Of a DNA stretch of 64,000 bases, positions 38,476-47,104 are shown one piece after another. The stretch spans positions 1 through 64,000 of the forward strand of contig JBHOQX010000054.1 in assembly GCA_042408595.1 (NCBI GenBank), read 5' to 3'. The stretch is from JBHOQX01 sp042408595 (lineage in GTDB: Bacteria > Chloroflexota > Chloroflexia > Chloroflexales > Roseiflexaceae). Numbering within the stretch: the first letter of the stretch is position 1; every line of letters begins with the position of its first letter. The notes below the pieces were generated by a model. The model saw only the letters and a program-made list of their open reading frames with translations. It ran no database searches and was not told the DNA's origin. The position numbers were made by a program, and so were the translations under genes.

Positions 38476-39141
38476 CTACCACCCGCGCGTCACCAGGCGC
38501 AGCAGCGCCTGTAGCACCGTTTCATTCGTCAGCCCACACGCCAGCGCCAGCCCGGCCGCCGCCACCGCCGCCCAGGCGGCCCGGCTCCAGGCCAGGATCG
38601 CCGCACCGTCGAACGGCCCGAACGGGACGGCGGCGGTCAGCGCCAGCCAGGCATTGATCAGAAACCCGGCGTAGCCCATGGCGGCGACCCACGGTGGCAT
38701 GGCGACCCGCCCGACCACGATCACCGCCAGAAAGCCGAACCAGGCCAGCGACTGCGCCAGGCTCGCTGCCGGGGCCGCCAGCGCCACCCGCCCGTACTCG
38801 CGTGGCGTCGCCGCGCCGCGATAGACAGCGGCGGTCGGCGCGAGGGCGAACCACCCGGCCAGGCAGACAAGCGCTGCGACAAGCACCCAGGCCGCCGGCG
38901 CGCGCGCCTCGGCGGACAGCCCCGCCCGGCAGGCCGCCCGCTGCCGCGCCAGCTCGCGCAGCGCCAGGGCCAGCGCGCAGGCCACCCCGGCCGTCGCCAG
39001 GTTGGCCGGCAGCAGCGGCACGGCCCGCTCCAGCGCGGCCAGCGCATCGGCGCGGCGCAGGTGCACGCCCGCCTGTAGCAGCCCGTAGCTCAGCGTTGTG
39101 CCGAGCCACAGCGCGGCAAGGTCAGGCAGTCGGCGGCGCAT
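38476..39141 (-). CDS. M50-like membrane protein with lost zinc motif (pseudoprotease)
   Basis: 221 residues from ATG 39141, overlapping pcm by 20 bp. Aligns along its length with the adjacent M50 protease: LWLGTTLSYGLLQAG versus AWAGTTLAYAIAQVG, AVYRGAATPREYGRVALAAP versus VWYRGYLTKAQSGHIALAGP, and PFGPFDGAAILAWS versus PAGPFDGAKVLEWS. At the zinc site it has RELAR (62-66) instead of HELGH, so both His ligands are gone, while FDG (177-179) remains. Probably proteolytically dead; it could regulate or chaperone its active neighbour. Confidence 0.75.
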   Translation of the reverse strand: MRRRLPDLAALWLGTTLSYGLLQAGVHLRRADALAALERAVPLLPANLATAGVACALALALRELARQRAACRAGLSAEARAPAAWVLVAALVCLAGWFALAPTAAVYRGAATPREYGRVALAAPAASLAQSLAWFGFLAVIVVGRVAMPPWVAAMGYAGFLINAWLALTAAVPFGPFDGAAILAWSRAAWAAVAAAGLALACGLTNETVLQALLRLVTRGW

Positions 39142-39775
39142 CCCAGGCGTGGGCGCCCAGCAGCGGCACAAAGCGCACGCCGTTCATCCGCTCGACGCGC
39201 GTTCCCGCTGCATAGCGGGTCAGCCGTAGCAGCACCTGTTCGTCCCGCCCGCCGACCGGGATCACCAGCCGCCCACCGGGCGCCAGCTGGTCGCGCAGCG
39301 GCTGCGGAATCCAGGGAGCGGCCGCCGCGACGGTAATGGCATCGTAGGGCGCGTGCTCCGGTAGGCCCGCCGTGCCATCGCCAACCACGACGTGCACATT
39401 CGTGTAGCCGAGCCGCGCCAGCCGCGCTGCCGCCTCGGCGGCCAGCGCCGGGCGCCGCTCCATCGTGTAGACCTCGCGCGCCAGCAGACTGAGCACCGCC
39501 GCCGCATAGCCCGAGCCCGTGCCGATCTCGAGGACACGCTCGTCGCCGTTCAATTCGAGCGCCTGCGCCATCAGCGCGACGACATACGGCTGGGAGATCG
39601 TCTGCTCCTCGCCGATCGGCAGCGCCCGATCCTGGTAGGCGTAGGCTTGGGCCCCTGGCGGCACGAACGCGTGCCGCGGCACGCGCCGCATGGCCTCCAA
39701 CACGTGCCGGTCGCTGATCCCACGTGGTGCGAGCTGTGTCTGCACCATCGCAGCCCGCTCATCATCCATCTCCAT
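39122..39775 (-). CDS. pcm: Protein-L-isoaspartate O-methyltransferase
   Basis: 217 residues. ATG 39775 is set by AAGGAG with 7-base spacing; the GTG two codons upstream is too close to it. SAM motif VLEIGTGSGYAAAVLSLLAR, active-site region LPIGEEQTISQPYVVALM, and VVVGDGTAGLPEHAPYDAIT. Methylates isoaspartyl residues as the first step of repair of aged proteins. First gene of a three-gene operon with the two M50-like proteins. Confidence 0.93.
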   Translation of the reverse strand: MEMDDERAAMVQTQLAPRGISDRHVLEAMRRVPRHAFVPPGAQAYAYQDRALPIGEEQTISQPYVVALMAQALELNGDERVLEIGTGSGYAAAVLSLLAREVYTMERRPALAAEAAARLARLGYTNVHVVVGDGTAGLPEHAPYDAITVAAAAPWIPQPLRDQLAPGGRLVIPVGGRDEQVLLRLTRYAAGTRVERMNGVRFVPLLGAHAWDAPPTA

Positions 39776-39798
39776 CGCCACGCTCCTTGCACACCCCT

Positions 39799-39827
39799 AT
39801 TATACCCGCTTCGCAGCGCCGTCTCAA
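39799..39827 (-). promoter_or_regulatory. Promoter for the pcm-M50 operon
   Basis: Minus strand: TTGAGA (39827-39822), 17-bp spacer, TATAAT (39804-39799), 24 bp upstream of the pcm ATG. Confidence 0.7.
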
Positions 39828-39934
39828 CGGACGGATCCCTGGTTGGTAATTCGTTGGTATGGTCGACCTGCTACACTCCTTCCAGGCGTGCCACGCCACG
39901 ACTCGCCCGGCGATCCCGCTTATAAGGCGCACGC

Positions 39935-40486
39935 ATGATCCACCCCGCCAGCGACTCAGAACTCGTCCGCCGTGCCAAAGCCGGCGACCACGGCGCCGTC
40001 ACCCAGATCTACGAGCGCTACGCTACAGCGATCTACCGTTATGTCTTCTACCTGGTGCGCGAGGCCGACCTGGCGGAAGATATCCGGGCTGATGTCTTCG
40101 TGCGGATGCTCGAAGGGATGCCGCGCTACGAAGACCGCGGCTGGCCGCTTTCGGCCTGGCTCTACCGCATCGCGCGCGACCGCACCTTCGACATCTTGCG
40201 CCGCCGCAAGACGCAGCGCAACGTTTCGATGGAGCAGTGTGATGACCACTACGACGGCCCGGAGCAGGTGATCGGGGCGCGGCTGGAGCGCGAAGAGCTC
40301 CACGCCCGCTTGGGCGATCTGACTCACGAGCAACGCGCGGTGATCGTCCTGCGCTTTCTGGCCGACCTATCGGTGCAGGAGGTCGCGCGGCGGCTGGGGC
40401 GTACCGAGGGCGCCGTCAAGGCGTTGCAGCACCGCGGCCTGCAATCGCTGGCGCGGCGGATGAAGCCGCCGGCCGCCACCGGCTGA
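39935..40486 (+). CDS. RNA polymerase sigma factor, ECF/sigma-70 family
   Basis: 183 residues from ATG 39935. Region 2 (IYERYATAIYRYVFYLVREA, DIRADVFVRML, SAWLYRIARDRTFDILRRRK) and region 4 (LTHEQRAVIVLRFLADLSVQ, EVARRLGRTEGAVKALQHRG) are complete. Unlike the other ECF gene it has no adjacent membrane partner; the downstream 552-bp gap has none. Confidence 0.92.
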   Translation: MIHPASDSELVRRAKAGDHGAVTQIYERYATAIYRYVFYLVREADLAEDIRADVFVRMLEGMPRYEDRGWPLSAWLYRIARDRTFDILRRRKTQRNVSMEQCDDHYDGPEQVIGARLEREELHARLGDLTHEQRAVIVLRFLADLSVQEVARRLGRTEGAVKALQHRGLQSLARRMKPPAATG

Positions 40487-40713
40487 GGCCCCTGCCAGAG
40501 GCGGATTCTGATCCCGGCAGCAATGTCCGCGACGTCCCCGCTCCCCTGGTCGCCTCGCCTAGCCCAGGAGGTGCAGGAGCGGTGGCGCGCTCCGTGCTCT
40601 CACCCCCTTACCTCCGCTTCCGTGTCCGGAAGCGGGGGGATCATGCCGGCGTTCAACTGCGACGTGCGACGCGCGCCATCCCGCCGCTCCTCCACCCGGC
40701 AAGACCATCGGAA

Positions 40714-40845
40714 GCTGTCTGAAACGGGGATGCGTGGCGGCGCAGCCCTCCACGATACGTATGCGCCACCGCCCGCGCGGCGGCGCAGGCTTTCTTCGCG
40801 GAGCCTACGGCCCCCAATGCCCCTGCCACCAGCGTTTCAAACAGC
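40714..40845. repeat. MITE-like element, copy B (132 bp, terminal inverted repeats)
   Basis: Left end GCTGTCTGAAACG (40714-40726), right end CGTTTCAAACAGC (40833-40845): inverted repeats with one mismatch. Interior words GGCGGCGCAG and GCCACCGCC are partly palindromic. Homologous to copy A at 18424-18510 in its right half. It occupies the 40487-41038 gap, which otherwise holds a TATAAT. Confidence 0.6.
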
Positions 40846-40930
40846 CTATCAGGGCGATGGCAGGGCCGCCAGGGGCAGAGGGTGCGTGAGTCGCGCCCCA
40901 TAGAACCATCGCCAGCGCGGCGTGAGATGC

Positions 40931-40936
40931 TATAAT
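40931..40936 (+). promoter_or_regulatory. Putative -10 element of the ketopantoate reductase-like gene
   Basis: TATAAT about 103 bp upstream of the start; no good -35 hexamer. Confidence 0.35.
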
Positions 40937-41038
40937 GCGCCGTCATACTCGGCAGTAGGCGGCCCGGCAAGATGCTGCGGGCAGACTCGCATCCCCCGGC
41001 TGCGCGCATACGTATGGGCTGCCAGATGAGGAGTGACG

Positions 41039-42088
41039 GTGGCGATTGTCGTGATCGGGGCCGGCGCGATCGGGCTGCTCGTCGCGAGCCGGCTGGCGCG
41101 GGCCGGCGAGCAGGTGGCGTTGCTGGCGCGGCCCCGCGCCGCGGCGGAACTGGCCGCACGCGGCATGTGCGTGCGTGAGCGGGGTGCGGCCCGTCCGGTG
41201 CGCGGCGTCGCCCTGATCGCCGCGCCGGCGGCGCTCGCGGAGTCGGCCCGCCCTCCGGAGTTGGCTATCCTGTGTGTCAAAGGTTACGATACAGCGGGCG
41301 CGCTGCCGGCGATCATCGAACTGAACCCGCAGCACGTCCTGACGCTCCAGAACGGCATCGGCCACGAGGAAACCCTCGCGGCGGCGCTCGGGCCGGGGCG
41401 CGTCCTCAGCGGCGCGATCACGACCTCGGTGGATGTCGAAGCGCCGGGGCAGGTGGTGGTGGCCAGGGAAGGCGGCATCGGCGTGGCCGGGATGCTTCCC
41501 GGGGCGCAGGCCGAGCTCTGCGCCGACCGCATGCGCCGGGCGGGCATCGTCGCCCGCAGCTACGCCGACTACCGCGCGCTCAAGTGGTCGAAGGCGCTGC
41601 TCAACATGCTCGGCAACGCCACGGCCGCCATCCTTGACATGCCGGTCGCCGCGGTGTACGCCGATCCGCGGCTCGTCGCGCTGGAGCGGCGCTGCATGCT
41701 GGAGGCGCTGGCGGTGATGGACCGGCTCGACATCCGCCCGATCGATCTGCCGCGCTACCCCGCCGCCAGGCTGGCGTTCGCCATGCGCACGATCCCCCCG
41801 GCGCTGCTCGACCCGCTGCTACGGCGGCTGGTCGCCGGCGGGCGCGGCAGCAAGCTGCCGTCGCTGCTGCTCGAGCTCCGGCGCGGCAACCCACGCTCCG
41901 AAGGCGAATACCTGTACGGGGCAGTGGCACGGGCGGCTGTAGATACCGGCATGGACGCGCCGGTGAACCGGACGCTCTGGGGTGTGCTGCGGGCGATCGC
42001 CACCGGCGAGACGCCGTGGGACGAGTACCGCGGCAAGCCGGAGCGGCTGCTGGCGGCGGTGGCGGCCGCTGTCCGGGCACGGGGCTGA
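41039..42088 (+). CDS. 2-dehydropantoate 2-reductase (ApbA/PanE family)
   Basis: 349 residues. GTG 41039 is chosen because AGGAG ends 5 bases before it; a GTG at 41033 overlaps that site. N-terminal NADP-binding GxGxxG (VVIGAGAIGLLVASRLARAG), LQNGIGHEE, then the C-terminal helical domain with KWSKALLNMLGN carrying the catalytic Lys. Reduces ketopantoate to pantoate for coenzyme A, if it is PanE proper. The family also includes other ketoacid reductases and no panB/panC is near, so no symbol is given. Confidence 0.82.
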   Translation: MAIVVIGAGAIGLLVASRLARAGEQVALLARPRAAAELAARGMCVRERGAARPVRGVALIAAPAALAESARPPELAILCVKGYDTAGALPAIIELNPQHVLTLQNGIGHEETLAAALGPGRVLSGAITTSVDVEAPGQVVVAREGGIGVAGMLPGAQAELCADRMRRAGIVARSYADYRALKWSKALLNMLGNATAAILDMPVAAVYADPRLVALERRCMLEALAVMDRLDIRPIDLPRYPAARLAFAMRTIPPALLDPLLRRLVAGGRGSKLPSLLLELRRGNPRSEGEYLYGAVARAAVDTGMDAPVNRTLWGVLRAIATGETPWDEYRGKPERLLAAVAAAVRARG

Positions 42089-42180
42089 GGGGAGATGAGG
42101 ATAGACGAGAACCACGAAGCGCACGAACGGCCCGGCCGCCGCACGCGCCTCGTGGCGTACCTGCTGGGAGTACCTGAACG

Positions 42181-42798
42181 ATGTCAGCACGCGACCTGTT
42201 CGCGACTGTCGCGCTGATGCTCGGCGCCTACTTGCTCGGCTCGGTGCCGTTCAGCTTCCTGGTGGCCCGTGCGCGCGGCGTCGATCTGCGCGCCGTCGGC
42301 AGCGGAAACCTCGGCGGGGCGAACGTCTGGCGCAGTTGCGGCTTCGGGCCGTTTCTCGTCGCCGTGACGTGCGATCTGCTCAAGGGGTTTCTGCCGGCGC
42401 GGGCCGGCCTCTGGCTGGGACTGCCACCGCCCTCGGTCGTGCTGATCGGCGTCTGCGCGATCCTCGGCCATACCTTTTCGCTCTTCATGCGCTTTCGCGG
42501 CGGCAAGGCCGTGGCGACGAGCGGCGGCGTGCTGCTGGCGATCGCGCCACTGCTGATGCTGTTCGGCATCGCGGTCTGGGTGATCGTTTTGCTTGCTGCC
42601 CGCATCTCGTCGGTCGCCTCGCTGGCGGCGGCCGGAGCGGTCGTCGCCGTGGCGACCGCGCTGCTGCTGCTCGGGCGGCTGTCGCCGGCCTACGCGGCGC
42701 TGGTCTGGGGCGGCGCGGCACTGATCGTCTACCTGCATCGGGCCAACATCCAGCGGCTGCGGAACGGCACGGAGAACCGTTTTCAGAAGCTGCTGTAG
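42181..42798 (+). CDS. plsY: Glycerol-3-phosphate acyltransferase PlsY
   Basis: 205 residues, about five membrane helices. The three PlsY loops are present: GSVPFSFLVARARGVDLRAV with GSGNLGGANVWR, GHTFSLFMRFRGGKAVATSG, and HRANIQRLRNGTENRF. Transfers an acyl group from acyl-phosphate to glycerol-3-phosphate, the first step of phospholipid synthesis. In the first loop GATN is replaced by GGAN, a mild change. Convergent with the large TPR protein. Confidence 0.93.
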   Translation: MSARDLFATVALMLGAYLLGSVPFSFLVARARGVDLRAVGSGNLGGANVWRSCGFGPFLVAVTCDLLKGFLPARAGLWLGLPPPSVVLIGVCAILGHTFSLFMRFRGGKAVATSGGVLLAIAPLLMLFGIAVWVIVLLAARISSVASLAAAGAVVAVATALLLLGRLSPAYAALVWGGAALIVYLHRANIQRLRNGTENRFQKLL

Positions 42799-42846
42799 AC
42801 CCTCTTGACGACCGGTGGCGTGCGCCTGGGCGATTGGGTCACCGCT

Positions 42847-45800
42847 TTATCTGGGGCACACCGCTGCCCACAGATCGCACGCCTGCTGCAGATCACCCGA
42901 AACGTCCTGTCCGGTCGCTTTGTTGACCGCCAGCGCGCGGTTGTAGATGATCACCGCGGCGCGCCGGCGGCCGGCGTCGCCCTCCAGCGCGCCACCGGCC
43001 CGATACTCGCGCAGCGCCCGGTCATACGCCTGCCAGGCCGCGCGGTACTCGCCGATGCCGTAGAGCGCGCGGCCCGCGTTGAACCAGGCCGAGCCGCGCT
43101 CCTCGGCAGACGCCGCCGGGTTATCGAGGATCTGCTGCGTCGTACGCAGCGCCTGCTCCGCCGCGCGGCGGTCACCGGCGGCCGCTCGATCCGCCGCAGC
43201 CTGGTTCACCCCACCGTAGAACAGATCGCGGGCGGGCTGGAACGCCAGGGAGGCCGCCGCGAGCGTGGCGGCGATCACCAGCCCGCGCCCGAGCCAGCGC
43301 CGCTGCGGCAGGAGCAGCGTCCAGCCCGCCTGGGCGAGCACGAACGCGCCAACGATCAGGAAGCCGCCCGTCAGCGGCGCTAGCCGGAGGCGGCCCTGGC
43401 CCAAAGCTCCGGCCAGCCCGAGCGCCAGCCCGAGCGCGGCGACCGCCGCCGGCCAGCGGCTGCGCAGCCCGAGCCGGCGAATGGCGGCCAGCGGCAGCGT
43501 GCCGATCCAGTGCGCCAGCGGCAGCATGATCAGCAGCCCGCTCAGGCCGATCAATTGCACCGCGACCACGAGCTGCACCGGCAACAACCCGGCGAGCGAG
43601 CCGGCCCAATTGTTCGCCAGGGCGACCGCGGCGAGCAGCAGCAGCATGCCCGCCGCCAGCACCGCTCCGCTCCAGCTCCGCAGCATCGAGAAGCCGAACT
43701 GCTCCGCGCGCGCCGGGTTGCCCGCCACGGCCAGGTGCTGCGCGATGTCGTCCTGCAGGGTCTGGTACCAGCCGGTGATCCCGTCGATCCGCAGATCGCG
43801 CCCGTCGCTTGACTCGAGAAAGGTATCGGAGAACAGGTTCATCGGCCGCGCCCAGATGCAGCGATCGTTCATCACCACACGGCGCACGTCCGGCCAGGCG
43901 AACGCCTGGTTGCAGCGCCCGCGGTAGTCGTAGCGCGCGATCCCATCCGGCGCGGTGACGAGATAGTCCGGCTGCTCGCGCTCCAGCACGCGCCGCGGCG
44001 GGACGAACATGACCGCCAGGGCGACAACCGTGTACGCGAGCAGATAGAGCGGCACGAGCACCGCCAGCACGGCCAGCATCCGCAACGGGCTGTAGAACGT
44101 TTCCAGCGAGAGCGGCCCAGCGATCGCCTGGACGACCTGCGTGGGCGAGAAGAGCGCCAGCAGCAACAGCGCGAGCGGGAAGGCGATCAGCGACAGGATT
44201 TGCAGGTACGGAAGCTGGCTGCGCGGGAAGCGGCCGACGTAGCGCTTGACCGGCTCCTCGGCCACGAGCGCGGCGATGCCGTCGGCAAGGCGGCCGGGGC
44301 CGACGCGCCGCCGCCAGGCGCGCAAGTCGTAGAGGGTCTGCTCGCGGGCCGCCGCGTAGCCGAGCTGGCGGTAGCGCGCCAAGCTGGAGCCATAGACCAG
44401 CAGCGCCGCCTCGGCCGCGCCGCCCAGCGCGGCCGCCCGCCCCTGGAGCGTCAGGACCGCCGCCTCGCCACGGATGTCGCCCAGGGCGCGGAACTGCGCC
44501 AGCGCGCCGTCCAGCAGCGGCCGGGCAGCCGCCAGGTCGCCCCGCTCGATCAGGGCCGCGGCGCGGTCACGGTCGATCCAGGCGCGCGCATAGCCATCGT
44601 ACGGCGGCGTCTGCTCGCGCAGCGCGTCGAGCGTGCGCAGCGCATCGTCCGGGTAGCCGAAGACCGTCAGCACCTGCGCCAGGCCCTGCTCGGCCCGCCG
44701 CGCGCCCGCTGTGTCGCCGGCTGCGGCGCACTCGTCGCGCGCATGCGTGTACCAGCGCTGCGCCAGGCGGTAAACCCAGACGAGCACCCAGTTCTGGTAC
44801 GATGCCAGGTAGCGCGGGCGCGGCAACGACCAGGGCGTGCGGCGCAGAGCGACCGCCACCAGGTAGAACGGCAACGACAGCAGGCGCGCCCACAGATGGC
44901 CGAGCCAGCGCCAGAACGACGCGCGCGGGTAGGCCGGCACATACCATCCGCCGATGCTTTGGGCCATGTCCTGGTACGCTTGGGCGATGCGCAGGCTCGC
45001 ACCGGCGGCCAGATCGATCCGGCCGGTGGCCTGGAAATACTCGCGGCTTGTGCCGTACAGCTCGATCGCGCGCACCCACTGTCCGGTCTCAGCCAGCACA
45101 TCGCCGAGCGTCTGGCGCGCCAGCGCGCCGAGCAGCGGATCGAGCGGCATCACGTCGAGCAGGCCGTTCAACTCGCTCGTCGCCTCATCCAGCCGCACCG
45201 TCGCCCGGAGCAGTCGGGCCCGGAGATAGCGCAGCCAAAGCGCGTCCGTCTCGCCGACGGCGATGCCGTGCGCTGCCTGGAGCAGGCTCTCGGCGTCGGC
45301 GATGCGGTGGCCGGCCTCGGCCTGGTCAAACATGTGGCGCAAGCGCGCCATGCCGCTGGGCGGGTCGGCCAGCAGCGTCAGGTAGAGCGCCTCGCGCTCG
45401 TAGAGCTCCCATGCGCCGGTGCGTACGGCCCGTCCATCGCCGGCGGCGGGCGCGAGGGCGGCGGCGCGGGCGTCGAAGGCGGCGGCCAGCCGCGCGGCGA
45501 TGGCGCGCAGCTCGTCCGGGCGCGCATCGCGCCACTCCCGCAGCAGCGCCGCACGGACGGCTTCGTCGTAGGCGAAGCGGGCTGGGGCGACCTGGCGCAC
45601 GAAGCTGTAATCGCGGAGCAGCTCCAGCACGCGCTCGTTGCCGTCCGGACGCTCGCGAAGCACGGCGAGCACCTCGGCGTCGAACCAGCGCGGGATGGCG
45701 CAGCGGCGCAGCACCTCGGCCTGGCGCGGCCCGGCCTCGGCCAACACCCGCTCAAGCGTCGCCGTGAGCAGGACGCCCGGCCCAACATCGGCGAGTCGCA

Positions 45801-45972
45801 GCAGCGGGTCGGTGATCGCGGCGATCTCGCCGCCGAGCGACGAGGCCGCCGCGCCCACGGCAGCGGCCGCCAGCTCGGGACGGTCGAGCGGTTGGCCACA
45901 CTGGCCGCAGAAGCGCGCGCCCGGTTTGTTGCGGGCGCCGCAGTTCGGGCACCGCAGTTCGTCGTCCGGCAT
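42847..45972 (-). CDS. Zinc-ribbon, winged-helix, TPR and membrane protein (partner half of a split STAND protein)
   Basis: 1041 residues, ATG 45972. A zinc ribbon opens the chain (C8, C11, C22, C25). Residues ~84-150 (LRRCAIPRWFDAEVLAVLRE, LLRDYSFVRQVAPARFAYDE, AVRAALLREW) look like the winged helix that follows the ATPase in STAND/NACHT proteins. TPR-like helices cover ~200-570. Then come membrane helices (~590-660), a soluble insert (~680-745, possibly PH-like), a second membrane cluster (~755-900) and C-terminal TPRs (~905-1041, for example AWFNAGRALYGIGEYRAAWQ). It begins 52 bp after the ATPase gene, which lacks the winged helix and TPRs. Function unknown; probably a membrane-held sensor or scaffold of the adjacent ATPase. 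Confidence 0.7.
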   Translation of the reverse strand: MPDDELRCPNCGARNKPGARFCGQCGQPLDRPELAAAAVGAAASSLGGEIAAITDPLLRLADVGPGVLLTATLERVLAEAGPRQAEVLRRCAIPRWFDAEVLAVLRERPDGNERVLELLRDYSFVRQVAPARFAYDEAVRAALLREWRDARPDELRAIAARLAAAFDARAAALAPAAGDGRAVRTGAWELYEREALYLTLLADPPSGMARLRHMFDQAEAGHRIADAESLLQAAHGIAVGETDALWLRYLRARLLRATVRLDEATSELNGLLDVMPLDPLLGALARQTLGDVLAETGQWVRAIELYGTSREYFQATGRIDLAAGASLRIAQAYQDMAQSIGGWYVPAYPRASFWRWLGHLWARLLSLPFYLVAVALRRTPWSLPRPRYLASYQNWVLVWVYRLAQRWYTHARDECAAAGDTAGARRAEQGLAQVLTVFGYPDDALRTLDALREQTPPYDGYARAWIDRDRAAALIERGDLAAARPLLDGALAQFRALGDIRGEAAVLTLQGRAAALGGAAEAALLVYGSSLARYRQLGYAAAREQTLYDLRAWRRRVGPGRLADGIAALVAEEPVKRYVGRFPRSQLPYLQILSLIAFPLALLLLALFSPTQVVQAIAGPLSLETFYSPLRMLAVLAVLVPLYLLAYTVVALAVMFVPPRRVLEREQPDYLVTAPDGIARYDYRGRCNQAFAWPDVRRVVMNDRCIWARPMNLFSDTFLESSDGRDLRIDGITGWYQTLQDDIAQHLAVAGNPARAEQFGFSMLRSWSGAVLAAGMLLLLAAVALANNWAGSLAGLLPVQLVVAVQLIGLSGLLIMLPLAHWIGTLPLAAIRRLGLRSRWPAAVAALGLALGLAGALGQGRLRLAPLTGGFLIVGAFVLAQAGWTLLLPQRRWLGRGLVIAATLAAASLAFQPARDLFYGGVNQAAADRAAAGDRRAAEQALRTTQQILDNPAASAEERGSAWFNAGRALYGIGEYRAAWQAYDRALREYRAGGALEGDAGRRRAAVIIYNRALAVNKATGQDVSGDLQQACDLWAAVCPR

Positions 45973-46024
45973 GGGCTATCATCCGTCGTACGTTGTCCGT
46001 TTGAGGACAGGGCACGACACCATG

Positions 46025-46936
46025 TCACCACTCATCATCCCGGCTCTTCGGCGCGTTCGCCAGCTCCAGGTTGTCGCCGATCAGGCCGAGCACCTGCGGC
46101 ACGCCGGCGACCGCCTGGCACAGCCGGTCGGCCTCGGCGTCGGTGATCGCCGCCAGGCCGCGCCGCTCGCGCAGGTACACACGGATGTCGGCGCAGTCGA
46201 GCACGTCGAGCGACATGCGCCCGAGCACGTCGTTCCATTCCGCGCCGAACTCCGGCGCTCGCCGCCCGGACAGCACGGCGATGGCGTTCGTCAGCCTGCC
46301 CTCGCGGATGCGCGCCAGCAACTGCCCGCTGACCCAGCGATCCGCCGCGCCCGGCGCCCAACGCTCAGGCTCCAGCGACGTGCGCTCGTAGGTGTCGAAC
46401 AGGAAGACGGCCTTCTGCTGCTGGCAGAGCGCAGCAAGGCATTCGAAGAACGCGGTGTTGATCCGGTCTTCCAGCGCCTGGCGGGCGATCGGCGTGTCGG
46501 CCTGCAGAACGAACAGGTTGTCCTTCACGATGGTGCCAACCTCGGCGTTGATCGTCCCGCTGATCGCGCCCGCGGCGGAAGGTGCGATGGTGACGGTGTT
46601 CACGGCAGCAGAAGCGGCGACCTCCAGCCGCGCCGCGGTGGCATCGTTGATCGCCTGGGTGACGGCGTTGAAGTGCTGGCCGCCGAAGGCGTCGCGGCAG
46701 CGGCGGACCAGCAGCAGCGGATCGTACGCCTGGCCATCGGCGAAGTCCACCTGCGCCAGTGGCAGCCCGCGCGCCACCGCTTCCTGGGCGAAGATCTGGC
46801 AGAGCCAGGACTTGCCCATACCCGGGCCCGCGGTGAGGAGCATGATCCGCCGCGACGTCTGCCCGTCCAGCATCTTGCGGAAGGCCTCGGTCTGGCGGGT
46901 GCGGTTGACGAACAACTCACGGAGCGTGCGTGGCAT
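46025..46936 (-). CDS. STAND/NACHT-like P-loop ATPase, short form
   Basis: 303 residues from ATG 46936 (weak ribosome site; longer starts possible). Starts RELFVNRTRQTEAFRKML, typical of STAND ATPases, then Walker A AGPGMGKS (36-43) and Walker B AVFLFD (176-181). The C-terminal part ~245-300 (LDCADIRVYLRERRGL, QAVAGVPQVLGLIGDNLELA) resembles the lid region. An unusual Val/Thr/Gly-rich insert at ~112-137 (VNTVTIAPSAAGAISGTINA) resembles a segment of the nearby CHAT protein. The chain ends where a winged helix is expected, and that domain opens the next gene. Likely a signal-transduction switch. Confidence 0.75.
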   Translation of the reverse strand: MPRTLRELFVNRTRQTEAFRKMLDGQTSRRIMLLTAGPGMGKSWLCQIFAQEAVARGLPLAQVDFADGQAYDPLLLVRRCRDAFGGQHFNAVTQAINDATAARLEVAASAAVNTVTIAPSAAGAISGTINAEVGTIVKDNLFVLQADTPIARQALEDRINTAFFECLAALCQQQKAVFLFDTYERTSLEPERWAPGAADRWVSGQLLARIREGRLTNAIAVLSGRRAPEFGAEWNDVLGRMSLDVLDCADIRVYLRERRGLAAITDAEADRLCQAVAGVPQVLGLIGDNLELANAPKSRDDEW

Positions 46937-47104
46937 GGAAGGGTTGCCGGTCAGGCGGTCAGACGGTCCGATGGGCGGCGGTCTGAGGCGATGTCCACCT
47001 GACAACGGTATCTATGCCGGGCAAGGGTCATCCGTCTGTTGGCCTCCGTCCAATGCGAGCGCGGGCGGAGCAGATGGCCCCCACGGCGCATGCACGTGAG
47101 CCAC
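46937..47104. repeat. Gap with GGTCAGACGGTC-type words
   Basis: Upstream of the ATPase: GGTCAGGCGGTCAGACGGTC, related to the patch at 58325-58365. No promoter found. Confidence 0.4.

Noticed and set aside
44200..46146. 648-codon plus-strand frame opposite the large TPR protein
   Set aside because: Compositional shadow; the minus strand has the zinc ribbon, TPRs and membrane helices.
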